A stretch of DNA of 53,887 nt from Dendronalium phyllosphericum CENA369 (GCF_016056275.1 NZ_JAECZA010000019.1:3099-56985), one strand, 5' to 3'; shown: positions 17,135 to 26,004, numbered from the stretch's first letter. Notes: generated by a model from the letters alone, not told the origin. Numbers and translations: made by a program.

Positions 17135-19411
17135 ATGGCAGGTGAACTTATTAAAGTCTTATTAGTTGAAGACAACCCTGGCGATGTCTTTTTATTGCAA
17201 GAGTTTTTAAAGGAAGTAACTACAGCTAGGGTAGAGTTACAGCCAGTTGAGCGGCTTTCTGAAGCGCTCGATCGCCTAGTTAATGATAGCTTCGATGTGA
17301 TGCTGTTAGACCTGTCACTCCCTGATAGTCAGGGCATGGAAACCTTTGTCAGGGCAACACATTACGCAAAAGCAACTCCCATCATTGTACTTACTGGTAT
17401 AGATGATGAAACTTTGGCACTACGAGCGATGCAGGAAGGAGCACAGGATTATTTAGTCAAAGGACAAGTAACTGGCGACTTACTAGTACGTTCCATGCGT
17501 TATGCAATCGAGCGGCAACGGGTGGAAGATGCGCTGCGACATAGTGAGGAGCGATTTCGAGTTGCCCTGAAAAACTCGCCAATTTTCGTTTTTAACCAAG
17601 ACAAGGAGTTACGTTATACCTGGGTTTACAATCCCATTTCTGGATGGACAGCTGAGGAAATGTTGGGCAAGCATGATTTCGATCTGATTCAACTCAAAGA
17701 TGCCCAGCGTCTTACTGCTATTAAACATAGCGTACTAACTAGCGGCATCGGAACTAGAGAGGAAGTATCGCTCGCCACTCCCCAAGGAATCCGCTATTAC
17801 GATTTGACTGTTGAGCCATTACGCAACGAATTACAAGAAATTGTCGGTATAACTTGTGCCAGCATTGATATTAGCGAAAGACAAGCCGCACTGCGCGATC
17901 GCCAGCTGGCTGAAGAAAAAATCCGCGAACAAGCGGCATTATTAGATGTCGCTACTGATGCTATTTGCGTGCGCGATTTAGAAAATCAAATTCTGTTTTG
18001 GAATAAAGGCGCAGAAAATCTCTACGGCTGGAAAGCGCAGGAAGCTTGTGGCAAAAATATTGGCGAGTTGTTATTTAACGAACCTTCCACAGAAATCGAA
18101 GCCGCTTTGTTAAATGTCATTACTAAAGGAAAGTGGCAAGGCGAATTAACTAAAACTACTAAAACTGGTAGAGAAATTTTAGTTGCTAGCCGTTGGAGTC
18201 TGGTATCTGATATCTGGGGAAAACCAAAATCAATTCTCAGTGTTGATACAGATATTACTGAGAAGAAACAATTAGAAGCACAATTGTTTCGCGCCCAACG
18301 CCTAGAAAGTATCGGAACTTTAGCTAGCGGCATCGCTCACGATCTCAATAATATCCTGACTCCGATTCTGGCAGGAGCGCAACTCCTACCACTCAAATTT
18401 CCTCATGCTGATGAGCGGACTTTGCATCTGTTGGAGATTCTAGAAATCAATGCTAGACGCGGAGCCGATTTGGTCAAACAAGTGCTATCGTTTGCACGGG
18501 GTGTGGAAGGTAAACACATCACCTTGCAGATGAGACACCTAATCGTAGAAGTTGCCAAGATTCTCAAAGAAACATTTCCCAAATCTATTGAAGTTTCTAT
18601 CGATGTTCCACATGAATTATGGATGGTGTCTGGAGATAGCACCCAACTCCATCAAGTCCTGATGAACCTATGCGTGAACGCCCGCGATGCCATGCCCAAT
18701 GGTGGTAAGTTAACTATTTCTGCCCAAAATCTCTTGATTGATGAAAATTATGCGCGGATGAACCTGGAAGCTAACGTGGGGCCATACGTGGTGATGACTA
18801 TCTCAGATACGGGAGTTGGCATTTCTGGGGAAATCTTAGATCGGATTTTCGAGCCATTTTTCACTACAAAACCAGTAGGACAAGGCACGGGATTGGGACT
18901 TTCTACTGTAATTGGTATCATCAAAAGCCACGGGGGTTTTGTAGATGTGCGTAGCGAGGTAGGAAGTGGTACTTACTTTCAGGTGTACTTACCAGCTGTA
19001 GGAGGAACGGAAACACTCTATACAGAAGAATTAGTACCACTCACAGGACATGGAGAATTGATTTTGGTTGTGGATGATGAACCTGCAATTCAAGATATTA
19101 CTAAAACATCGCTGGAAACTTACCAATACCAAACCCTGATTGCTAGCGATGGCATTGAAGCGATCGCCCTATATGCCAAACACGCAGAAAAAATCAATGC
19201 CGTACTAATAGATTTAATGCTACCTTCGTTGGATGGCTTAACTGCGATTCGGACTTTGAAAAAAATTAACCCGCAGGTAAAAATTGTTGCTACTAGCGGA
19301 CTGTTGTCAAGAAATAAGTTAGAGGCACTCGATCGCGCTGGTGTCGTTACTTTTTTATCAAAACCCTACACTGTCAATGAATTATTACTGACTTTACAGC
19401 GGGTACTATAA
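17135..19411 (+). CDS. hybrid histidine kinase: receiver-PAS-PAS-HisKA-HATPase-receiver
   Basis: About 758 residues. Order: N-terminal receiver (1-125, LLVEDNPGDVFLLQ, phospho-acceptor in VMLLDLSLPDSQG, lysine in DYLVKGQ), PAS1 (about 140-260), PAS2 (about 265-385), HisKA with GIAHDLNNILTPIL, HATPase with NLCVNARDAMPNGG, DTGVGI and GTGLGLS, and a C-terminal receiver (DDEPAIQD, VLIDLMLPSLDG, FLSKPY). No membrane segment, so cytoplasmic. Three starts are possible: GTG 17126, ATG 17129 (which shares TGATG with the preceding stop) and ATG 17135; GGAG at 17123-17126 is ideally spaced from 17135, which I chose. The overlap with the Rcp1-like gene indicates coupled translation. Two receivers plus a kinase core allow a multi-step relay with the upstream pair. 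Confidence 0.9.
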   Translation: MAGELIKVLLVEDNPGDVFLLQEFLKEVTTARVELQPVERLSEALDRLVNDSFDVMLLDLSLPDSQGMETFVRATHYAKATPIIVLTGIDDETLALRAMQEGAQDYLVKGQVTGDLLVRSMRYAIERQRVEDALRHSEERFRVALKNSPIFVFNQDKELRYTWVYNPISGWTAEEMLGKHDFDLIQLKDAQRLTAIKHSVLTSGIGTREEVSLATPQGIRYYDLTVEPLRNELQEIVGITCASIDISERQAALRDRQLAEEKIREQAALLDVATDAICVRDLENQILFWNKGAENLYGWKAQEACGKNIGELLFNEPSTEIEAALLNVITKGKWQGELTKTTKTGREILVASRWSLVSDIWGKPKSILSVDTDITEKKQLEAQLFRAQRLESIGTLASGIAHDLNNILTPILAGAQLLPLKFPHADERTLHLLEILEINARRGADLVKQVLSFARGVEGKHITLQMRHLIVEVAKILKETFPKSIEVSIDVPHELWMVSGDSTQLHQVLMNLCVNARDAMPNGGKLTISAQNLLIDENYARMNLEANVGPYVVMTISDTGVGISGEILDRIFEPFFTTKPVGQGTGLGLSTVIGIIKSHGGFVDVRSEVGSGTYFQVYLPAVGGTETLYTEELVPLTGHGELILVVDDEPAIQDITKTSLETYQYQTLIASDGIEAIALYAKHAEKINAVLIDLMLPSLDGLTAIRTLKKINPQVKIVATSGLLSRNKLEALDRAGVVTFLSKPYTVNELLLTLQRVL

Positions 19412-19424
19412 AAGTATGAAGCTT

Positions 19425-19847
19425 CTAGACTTCATGACAGCGATCGCACAAACCCTGAACTGTAACTTCATAAGTTTCGCCACGCAATCCCGGACGCAGG
19501 CTCTTAAACTCTACACACTGAAAAGTATCCCAGGCAATATCTTCAATCGCACCGCATTGGCGACAGCAGAAATGATGATGGCGTTCAACATGGGCATCAT
19601 AGCGAGAAACCCCTTCCTCTAAGAGAACCTCGCGCACTAAACCCGCTTCTCGTAAAGCTTGCAAAGAACTATAAATTGTTGCCTGTGATGAAACTGGAAA
19701 ATCTTTGTTAAGGTCGGTGAGAATTTGCTCAACTGTAGGGTGATCGGCACGAGATAACAAATTTGCATAGACTGCAAACCGCTGAGGAGTCACCCTCAAA
19801 CCTTTAGACTTTAAAGTTTGAACAATTGCGTTTGCTTGTTGCTGCAT
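19425..19847 (-). CDS. perR: Fur-family peroxide regulator PerR (FurC type)
   Basis: A 140-residue metal-dependent repressor. The wing helix-turn-helix is in the first 80 residues (LRVTPQRFAVYANLL, SSQATIYSSLQAL). Structural zinc cysteines are C95-x2-C98 and C134-x2-C137. The regulatory metal ligands of Bacillus PerR (His37, Asp85, His91, His93, Asp104) all have counterparts one position earlier: His36, Asp84, His90, His92 and Asp103. The aspartate at the last position, where Fur proteins carry glutamate, supports PerR rather than Fur or Zur. It is divergent from a peroxiredoxin and glutathione reductase, the expected regulon. Confidence 0.9.
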   Translation of the reverse strand: MQQQANAIVQTLKSKGLRVTPQRFAVYANLLSRADHPTVEQILTDLNKDFPVSSQATIYSSLQALREAGLVREVLLEEGVSRYDAHVERHHHFCCRQCGAIEDIAWDTFQCVEFKSLRPGLRGETYEVTVQGLCDRCHEV

Positions 19848-19900
19848 ACTTGCTTGCTGTAATCTTTTAATATTTCACGCGGCTTTATTTCTTTTATTTA

Positions 19901-19918
19901 TTATAAGTATTCCTATAA
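19901..19918. promoter_or_regulatory. candidate PerR operator
   Basis: TTATAAGTATTCCTATAA lies in the 211-bp divergent region between perR and the peroxiredoxin gene, with inverted arms TTATA/TATAA. It is similar in style to the AT-rich PerR box, but such sequences arise easily in AT-rich DNA. Confidence 0.3.
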
Positions 19919-20058
19919 ATTAATCTATCTCAAGTTTTATCTTTTAAGCAATATGAGTATTTATAACTATTGAATATTTCTTAAATCAGAATTATTCTGG
20001 TTTACAGCTGCTCCAATGTTATTAATCGCCTACAAATGCACTTATTAGGAGGTTTATT

Positions 20059-20607
20059 ATGCCTGTGATTGAAAGAGTTCCCAACGTTGTATTCAAAACC
20101 CGCGTCCGTGACGAGTCTATTCCTGGCCCCAATCCCTACCGTTGGCAAGACCTTACCACTAAAGAAATTTTTGGCGGTAAGCGGGTAGTTGTGTTTTCAC
20201 TGCCTGGGGCTTTTACTCCTACTTGTTCCACCTCGCACTTACCTCGTTATGAAGAACTCTATCCCGAATTCAAAGCTTTGGGAATTGATGAAGTAATTTG
20301 TATATCTGTAAATGATGCCTTTGTCATGTTCCAATGGGGTAAACAGCAAGGAGCTAAAAATGTTTTCTTGCTTCCTGATGGTAATGGTGAGTTTACCCGC
20401 AAAATGGGAATGCTAGTTGACAAATCTAACCTGGGGTTTGGAATGCGTTCTTGGCGTTACTCAATGGTGGTTGATGACGGCAAAATCGAAAAGTTTTTCA
20501 TTGAGCCAGGTCATGAGGATATTTGCCTGATCGATCCGTTTGAAGTCTCAGATGCAGACACCATGCTAGCTTACCTCAAAGAAGCCAAGACTGCGATCGC
20601 CGCGTAA
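20059..20607 (+). CDS. type II peroxiredoxin (PrxII/Prx5-like)
   Basis: A 182-residue thiol peroxidase that reduces H2O2 and alkyl peroxides, using glutathione/glutaredoxin or thioredoxin. The peroxidatic cysteine is Cys56 in [15 protein letters not shown]; other conserved blocks are [14 protein letters not shown] and [16 protein letters not shown] strong Shine-Dalgarno AGGAGG (20047-20052) sits 6 nt before the ATG. It is followed after 86 bp by glutathione reductase, so the two likely form one peroxide-detoxifying unit, and it is divergent from perR. Confidence 0.95.
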   Translation: MPVIERVPNVVFKTRVRDESIPGPNPYRWQDLTTKEIFGGKRVVVFSLPGAFTPTCSTSHLPRYEELYPEFKALGIDEVICISVNDAFVMFQWGKQQGAKNVFLLPDGNGEFTRKMGMLVDKSNLGFGMRSWRYSMVVDDGKIEKFFIEPGHEDICLIDPFEVSDADTMLAYLKEAKTAIAA

Positions 20608-20637
20608 TCATCACTTCATAATTCACACATCCACATG

Positions 20638-20668
20638 TAGGAGTGGACAGCTAACTGGACGCTCCTAC
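20638..20668. repeat. hairpin between peroxiredoxin and gor
   Basis: Arms GTAGGAGTG and CGCTCCTAC with one G-T pair enclose a 13-nt loop. A related hairpin (GGAGTG...CGCTCC) lies at 42153-42180. It may modulate read-through from the peroxiredoxin gene into gor. Confidence 0.5.
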
Positions 20669-20693
20669 TAAAAATTTGAACCCTGGGGGAGAC

Positions 20694-22049
20694 ATGAAAC
20701 TCGATTTCGACCTATTTGTAATTGGTGCAGGCTCCGGTGGTATTGCCACTGCTAGACGAGCCGCAGAATATGGTGCAAAAGTAGGAATTGCTGAGTTTGA
20801 CCGCCTAGGTGGAACCTGCGTCAATCGTGGTTGTGTTCCCAAAAAGTTAATGGTCTACTCCTCTCATTTTCCTAACTTATTTGAGGACGCGCAAGGATAC
20901 GGCTGGAGTCCGGTCAAAAGTTCGCTCGATTGGGAAAAGATGATTGCGGTAGTCAACAATGAAGTGACTCGCTTGAATGGAATTTACCAAAAGATGCTGG
21001 ATAACTCCAAAGTCGAGCTATTGGAGGGATACGCTAAGTTTGTTGATGCCCACACACTTGTAATTGGCGATCGCCAAGTAACCGCAGACAAGATTTTGAT
21101 TGCCGTTGGCGGACATCCCGTTCGACCAAACATTTTAGGAATAGAACATGCGATTACCTCCGATGATATTTTTCACCTCAAAGAACAGCCCAAACGGATG
21201 GTGATTTTGGGTGGAGGTTATATCGGTACAGAATTTGCTTGTATCCTCAACGGTATGGGAACCGAAGTCACCCAGGTAATTCGTGGTGAGAAAATTTTGC
21301 GCGGTTTCGATGAGGATATCCGAGATGAAGTCGAGCAGGGAATGATTAATCACGGGGTGCGGATTCTCAACAAAATCCAACTGATTGCGATCGACAAAAC
21401 CGCCGAAGGAGCGAAGGTCATACTTAGTCAAGATGATAAAGCTAAAGAAGAGACAGTAGTGACTGATGCTGTAAGTTTAGCTGCGGTTGGTCGCAAACCA
21501 AATACCCACAACTTAGGTTTAGAAAATACCAAAGTTAAACACCGTGATGGTGCTATTGTCGTTGATAAATACAGCCGCACAACCGAAGAGAATATTTATG
21601 CAGTGGGAGATTGTACCAACAAAATTAACTTAACTCCAGTTGCAATTAATGAAGGTCGGGCATTTGCAGACACCGTATTTGGTAACAAATCTCGCACCAT
21701 GAGTTATGAAAATGTGCCGTCAGCAGTTTTCTCGACACCAGAAGCTGCAACAGTGGGTATGACCGAGGCAGAAGCTAGAGAAAAGTATGGCGATGATGTG
21801 AAAATCTATCGGAGTCGTTTCCGTCCGATGTACTACACCTTAGCTGGCAAAGACGAAAAAACTTTGATGAAGTTAGTTGTCAACCAAAAAACTGATAAGG
21901 TGCTGGGGGCACACATGGTTGGAGACAATTCCGCAGAGATTATTCAGGGAGTAGCGATCGCCGTGAAGATGGGCGCTACCAAAGCTAATTTTGATGCCAC
22001 CGTGGGAATCCATCCGACTTCTGCCGAAGAATTCGTCACCATGCGATGA
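20694..22049 (+). CDS. gor: glutathione reductase (NADPH)
   Basis: Reduces oxidised glutathione with NADPH through FAD and a redox disulfide. 451 residues from the ATG at 20694, which has GGGGGAG 4-5 nt upstream; a TTG at 20676 would only add six residues. FAD motif GAGSGG at 11-16, redox cysteines Cys42 and Cys47 in GGTCVNRGCVPKK, NADPH motif GGGYIGTEFA, second FAD motif YAVGDCTN and the catalytic end HPTSAEEFVTMR are all present. It supplies reductant to the peroxiredoxin encoded just upstream. Confidence 0.95.
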   Translation: MKLDFDLFVIGAGSGGIATARRAAEYGAKVGIAEFDRLGGTCVNRGCVPKKLMVYSSHFPNLFEDAQGYGWSPVKSSLDWEKMIAVVNNEVTRLNGIYQKMLDNSKVELLEGYAKFVDAHTLVIGDRQVTADKILIAVGGHPVRPNILGIEHAITSDDIFHLKEQPKRMVILGGGYIGTEFACILNGMGTEVTQVIRGEKILRGFDEDIRDEVEQGMINHGVRILNKIQLIAIDKTAEGAKVILSQDDKAKEETVVTDAVSLAAVGRKPNTHNLGLENTKVKHRDGAIVVDKYSRTTEENIYAVGDCTNKINLTPVAINEGRAFADTVFGNKSRTMSYENVPSAVFSTPEAATVGMTEAEAREKYGDDVKIYRSRFRPMYYTLAGKDEKTLMKLVVNQKTDKVLGAHMVGDNSAEIIQGVAIAVKMGATKANFDATVGIHPTSAEEFVTMR

Positions 22050-22088
22050 TTGCGATCGGCAAAGAATGTGACAAATAGCCCATTTGTA

Positions 22089-22110
22089 GAGACGCGATTC
22101 ATCGCGTCTC
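22089..22110. repeat. perfect palindrome after gor
   Basis: Arms GAGACGCGAT and ATCGCGTCTC enclose two bases. No T-tract follows. A degenerate relative (GAGACGCGATTAATTGCGTCT) is at 52426-52446 after the TPM-like gene, so this is a dispersed hairpin element. Confidence 0.75.
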
Positions 22111-22285
22111 GATACATTGGCAATGCAACCCGATACATTAACAATGCAACCCGATACATTAACAATGCAACCCAATGCATTAACAGTGCAACCCCATGCA
22201 TTAACAATGCAACCCGATACATTAACAGTGCAACCCAATACATTAACAATGTAACCCAATACATTAACAATGCAACCCGATGCAT
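22111..22285. repeat. 21-bp tandem minisatellite, eight units plus a partial one
   Basis: Units starting at 22111, 22132, 22153, 22174, 22195, 22216, 22237 and 22258 share the core CATTAACAATGCAACCC; differences are single substitutions. Each unit contains the small inverted pair CATT-AAC-AATG. As 21 is a multiple of three, both strands stay open, giving false frames. The following 22286-22666 is AT-rich, with no gene, ending in the GAGGAG ribosome site of the subtilase. Confidence 0.9.
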
Positions 22286-22666
22286 TTCAAACAACTGGGA
22301 ACCGCTATATTCTGACTTCTGAATTCTTTCTTATTAAAATGATTAGCACTAAAAACGCAAAACATTGCTTAATCTCGATAGTAAAATAGTTTAACAAAAT
22401 CTTTAAATACACACAATAACAGTCAAAACTAAGCTTTTTGGCTGTATTTTTTTGCTGTCAAGACTAATACCAAATTTAAGTAAAATCTTCGTTCCACAAC
22501 AATCAAAGCATCCATGAAATTTTTTGTAAGAAAAATAGCATTTTGCTATTGAATTTCATAGTAATTATTGGCAAAGGAATCAAATTACAACATTAAAACC
22601 TTAGGGAAAAGGTTTTAACAGTTAATGCTGTCAAAAAATAATTTATTTAATTGAGGAGAAAAACTT

Positions 22667-24151
22667 ATGCCCATTAATGACACTAGTAGCAAATTACTTT
22701 CTCATAACGGGCTAAATACCACTTTTATCTCCTCTGCAGACACTTTTCATGTCCGAGATGACTATAGCTTGAGCGCTAGCAGTAGCTATTACCCAAGAAC
22801 TAACAGTGACGCTACTACTAAAGCTAAAAGCGCCGGAAATTATAACTCTACAAATGGTTATGGTTTGGTAAATGCAGGGTCAGCAGTTAGTAAAGCTGCT
22901 GGAAAAAATACTTTTGCTGATGTTCCTAACTTAGGTGGGAATAATTGGGGAGCAGACCTAGTTAATGCCCCGGAATCTTGGGCAAATGGATATACAGGAA
23001 AAGGTGTTGTTGTTGCTGTCATCGATACTGGAGTTGATTCTAATCACGAGGATTTAAAAGATAATATCTGGACAAATACCAAGGAAATTCCTGGTAACGG
23101 GATAGACGATGATGGCAATGGCTACGTTGATGATGTCCAAGGCTGGAACTTCGCAGATAACAATAACAACACCCTAGACGACAACGGTCATGGTACTCAC
23201 GTTTCTGGTACTATTGCCGGAGAGAATAATGGCTACGGGGTAACAGGCATTGCCTATGATGCCAAAATTATGCCTGTCAAAGTTTTGGATGAATCTGGTT
23301 CCGGTTCTTATAGTGCGATCGCTAAAGGCATTCATTATGCTGTAGACAATGGAGCAAATGTAATTAACCTTAGCTTGGGTGGCTATTATTCTAACAATAC
23401 TCTCAAGTCGGCGATCGAATATGCCAGCAGTAAAGGAGTAATTGTTGTGATGGCAGCTGGAAATGACGGCGAATCATCACCAGAATATCCCGCTCGCTAT
23501 GCCAACAAGTCGGGAATTGCCGTTGGGGCTGTGGATAGAAACAATAACCTAGCTGACTTCTCCAACCGAGCCGGAACAAATCCAATCGCCTACGTCACAG
23601 CCCCAGGAGTCGATATCTACTCTTCAGTTCCAGGTAATCAGTATGCAACTTATAGCGGCACATCTATGGCAACTCCCCACGTTGCGGGTGTAGTTGCCTT
23701 AATGCTAAGTGCTAACCCCAACTTAACTGATGCTCAAGTGCGTCAAATCATCACAGAAACGGCAGGAAACAATACACAACAGACATCTACCTCTGACGTT
23801 GGCTCATTCAACATCAGCTCTGTCGGGCATCAAGCAATTGCAGAGATACCAGTAAGTTCTACATCAGCTAAAAATTTCTTCAATGTCCAATCTTTAAACG
23901 AGAGCAATACTACAACTTCTAGCTTTCAAGATGTCTCCACACTGACAAACACAAGTACATTGGTGAATACAAAAAGCTGGTCGCAATTTCAATACTACGA
24001 CAGTACTTTAAGCAGTAACAATAATACAGGAAATGATGATGACAAAAATGATGACAATCAGAACAGTACTGATATTGACAAAATGTTAAATCAGTTCACT
24101 CAAATCCAAAATCGGCTAGAGCAGTATCAAAAATTGTTCGGACGCATTTAA
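22667..24151 (+). CDS. subtilisin-like serine protease (S8 family)
   Basis: A 494-residue protease. ATG is preceded by GAGGAG. Catalytic triad: Asp120 (VAVIDTGVD), His175 (NGHGTHVSG) and Ser333 (GTSMATPHVAG), with the oxyanion Asn266 (AAGNDGE). An Asp-rich loop GNGIDDDGNGYVDD (about 143-156) looks like a calcium site. There is no signal peptide. The N-terminal region holds NGYGLVNAGSAVSKAAG, a motif that in most subtilases follows the catalytic serine. After about 390 comes a Ser/Thr/Asn-rich linker and a C-terminal helical tail (DIDKMLNQFTQIQNRLEQYQKL). It resembles cyanobacterial calcium-dependent proteases. It is convergent with an HlyD-type adaptor, and a type I export route is possible but unproven. 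Confidence 0.92.
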   Translation: MPINDTSSKLLSHNGLNTTFISSADTFHVRDDYSLSASSSYYPRTNSDATTKAKSAGNYNSTNGYGLVNAGSAVSKAAGKNTFADVPNLGGNNWGADLVNAPESWANGYTGKGVVVAVIDTGVDSNHEDLKDNIWTNTKEIPGNGIDDDGNGYVDDVQGWNFADNNNNTLDDNGHGTHVSGTIAGENNGYGVTGIAYDAKIMPVKVLDESGSGSYSAIAKGIHYAVDNGANVINLSLGGYYSNNTLKSAIEYASSKGVIVVMAAGNDGESSPEYPARYANKSGIAVGAVDRNNNLADFSNRAGTNPIAYVTAPGVDIYSSVPGNQYATYSGTSMATPHVAGVVALMLSANPNLTDAQVRQIITETAGNNTQQTSTSDVGSFNISSVGHQAIAEIPVSSTSAKNFFNVQSLNESNTTTSSFQDVSTLTNTSTLVNTKSWSQFQYYDSTLSSNNNTGNDDDKNDDNQNSTDIDKMLNQFTQIQNRLEQYQKLFGRI

Positions 24152-24205
24152 CGAAGGCAGGAGGCAGGAGGCCGTTTTTGTAACGAGGATTTATACCCCG
24201 TTCCA

Positions 24206-24236
24206 AAAACTTTTCGCCTTTTAAGGCGAGGTTTTA
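24206..24236. terminator. candidate bidirectional terminator between protease and HlyD genes
   Basis: A perfect stem TCGCCTT/AAGGCGA with a 2-nt loop is flanked by AAAAC on the left and GTTTT on the right, so A/T runs exist on both sides. It lies 55 bp after the protease stop and serves either strand in this convergent pair. Confidence 0.45.
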
Positions 24237-24312
24237 GACTCGATTGTTTCGATAATTCACCTCAACTTCTGCATCATTAGGGTGGGAGCAATTCGTCATC
24301 TAAGAGCAAAAG

Positions 24313-24369
24313 ATTGTAAGGGCGAACGTAACAGCGCCCCTACTTCATTTACCTGAAAAACTCTGTAAA
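24313..24369. repeat. dispersed repeat, copy 1
   Basis: Starts ATTGTAAGGGCGAACG and continues CAGCGCCCCTAC, then TTCATTTACCTGAAAAACTCTGTAA. The first 31 bases are identical to 49409-49439 and the rest is nearly so after a 7-bp difference. Confidence 0.75.
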
Positions 24370-24380
24370 TGCGCTTGAGC

Positions 24381-25877
24381 TTACCTGACAGAAAAAGCTT
24401 CGCTAAATCGACGAGTTACAGGCTCGATTATGAATGTCAAAATTGACTTCTTACGAGTGATAATTTCGCCATTAGCAGCCATGCCCGGAGTAAATGGAAC
24501 CTCCTGACCGCGCACATTTATTGAATGTTTGCTCAGGCGAATTCTGGTAGGGAAAACTAAACCTAATTCTTTATCTACAATTGCATTCGGGCTAACTTGT
24601 ACCACTTCACCTTCAACAGTGCCAAATTCTTGGAAGGGGAAAGTCGCCATTTTTACCTTTGCCCTCATACCTTGACGAATAAAGCCGATATCGCGGTTGA
24701 GGACTTTCACCTCTAGCAACATTTCTTCGCCTTCTGGCAAAATTGATAGCAGTTCTTCACCTGCTTGCACCGGGCCTCTAGTTGCTTTAACTTTGTAAAT
24801 TGTGCCTGCAACTGGAGCTTTAATCGTTTCTACTGCTTCCTGCTTTCTCGCCTGCTCTAGTTGACCGGTAACATTAGTCAGTTCTTCTTTGCGCTTATTA
24901 ATTTGAGTCAAAATTTCACTTTGACGCTCGGATGCTATGCGCTGCGCTTGACTAAAAGCAGCTTGATAAGCTTGTTGGGCTTGACGAATTTCTTGAACTT
25001 GAGCAGCAGTATCTTTTGCGAGGGATTCTACTCTGTCTTGAGCTTCTGTAACTTTATTTTGGGCATTGACTATTTCATCTTGTGCCCTGGTGACTTCTGT
25101 GGTGGCACGATTTAATCTTTCTTGGGCATCGAGGTAATCGACTCTCGGTGCAGCACCAGAAGTTACTAGAGTGCGTAAACTTTTTTCTCTACTTTGAGCG
25201 ATCGCTAGACCGCTTTCAACTTTGTCTAGGATACTTTGTGCATTAACTAAATTATTTTTAGCGTTGACAAAGCTAGTTTGGGCATTACCCTGGTTTTCTT
25301 GTAACCGCGTCAAGCGGACTTTTGCTTGATCGATGAGTGCTTTTTGGCGATTTGCTTCTGCTTCCGCCGCAGCTTGACGCGCTTGGTAGTCTTTTAACCG
25401 CGAACTTAAAAGTTCATCTTGCAATTGTGTACCAGCGGTTTTAGCCCCTGTGCGTTCTGCATCCAAACGCTGCAAGTCTTCTTGAATCAACTTGCTACTT
25501 TTGCCGAGGCGGCTAACATCCGTTTGTTGCAAGTCAGGATCGCGTTGAATTAGAATTTGGTCTTTATTAACGCGATCGCCTTCTTTGACTTTCACCGCTA
25601 AAATTGACCCATTACCCAAAGATGTTACTGGTCGCACTTGAGTAGAAGCAATTAATTCCCCAGGTGCGATCGCAACTTCATCTATTTGTGAGAAATTTGC
25701 CCAAGCGATCGTTCCAAATACCACTAAACTGATCGTTCCCGCTAACAATCTGGTGTACAGCGGCGGCAATTCCTGTACAGCTTTACCCAATTCGTAAGAT
25801 AGTTGGTCTTCTGGTCTAGAGAATCGCTCTTTTGTCTGACGTGCTTGAGTAGCGTTTGCAACTAAGGAATTTCTCAT
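24381..25877 (-). CDS. HlyD-family membrane fusion (periplasmic adaptor) protein
   Basis: A 498-residue adaptor that links an inner-membrane exporter to an outer-membrane channel. One N-terminal membrane segment near 44-62 (LLAGTISLVVFGTIAWANF), then a lipoyl half-motif (GSILAVKVKEGDRVNKDQIL), a long alpha-helical hairpin at about 125-345 rich in Gln/Ala/Arg heptads, the second lipoyl half (IKAPVAGTIYKVKATRGPVQAGEELLSILP) and a beta-barrel region (MRAKVKMATFPFQEFGTVEG). No ABC ATPase or TolC gene is adjacent. The substrate is not known; the neighbouring signal-less protease is one candidate. Confidence 0.9.
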   Translation of the reverse strand: MRNSLVANATQARQTKERFSRPEDQLSYELGKAVQELPPLYTRLLAGTISLVVFGTIAWANFSQIDEVAIAPGELIASTQVRPVTSLGNGSILAVKVKEGDRVNKDQILIQRDPDLQQTDVSRLGKSSKLIQEDLQRLDAERTGAKTAGTQLQDELLSSRLKDYQARQAAAEAEANRQKALIDQAKVRLTRLQENQGNAQTSFVNAKNNLVNAQSILDKVESGLAIAQSREKSLRTLVTSGAAPRVDYLDAQERLNRATTEVTRAQDEIVNAQNKVTEAQDRVESLAKDTAAQVQEIRQAQQAYQAAFSQAQRIASERQSEILTQINKRKEELTNVTGQLEQARKQEAVETIKAPVAGTIYKVKATRGPVQAGEELLSILPEGEEMLLEVKVLNRDIGFIRQGMRAKVKMATFPFQEFGTVEGEVVQVSPNAIVDKELGLVFPTRIRLSKHSINVRGQEVPFTPGMAANGEIITRKKSILTFIIEPVTRRFSEAFSVR

Positions 25878-25892
25878 AAAATTTTAGATTAG

Positions 25893-26003
25893 TTAGGTAT
25901 TGGATATTGGGGATTAGGTATTGGGGATTAGGGATTGCGGATAAGAGAATCGGTATTGGAAAAGTTCTTTCCTAGTCCCTAATCCCTAGTCCCCAGTCCC
26001 TAA
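25893..26003. repeat. paired heptamer repeats
   Basis: G-rich words (ATTGGGGATTAGGTATTGG) followed after about 30 bp by C-rich words (CCTAGTCCCTAATCCC). The halves are complementary and could form a long stem between HlyD and the SDR gene. Confidence 0.75.
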
Positions 26004-26004
26004 T

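Noticed and set aside
22050-22322. Asn/Thr-rich 90-codon frame and opposite frames of 116 and 128 codons
   Set aside because: They are only translations of the 21-bp minisatellite, open because the unit is a multiple of three.
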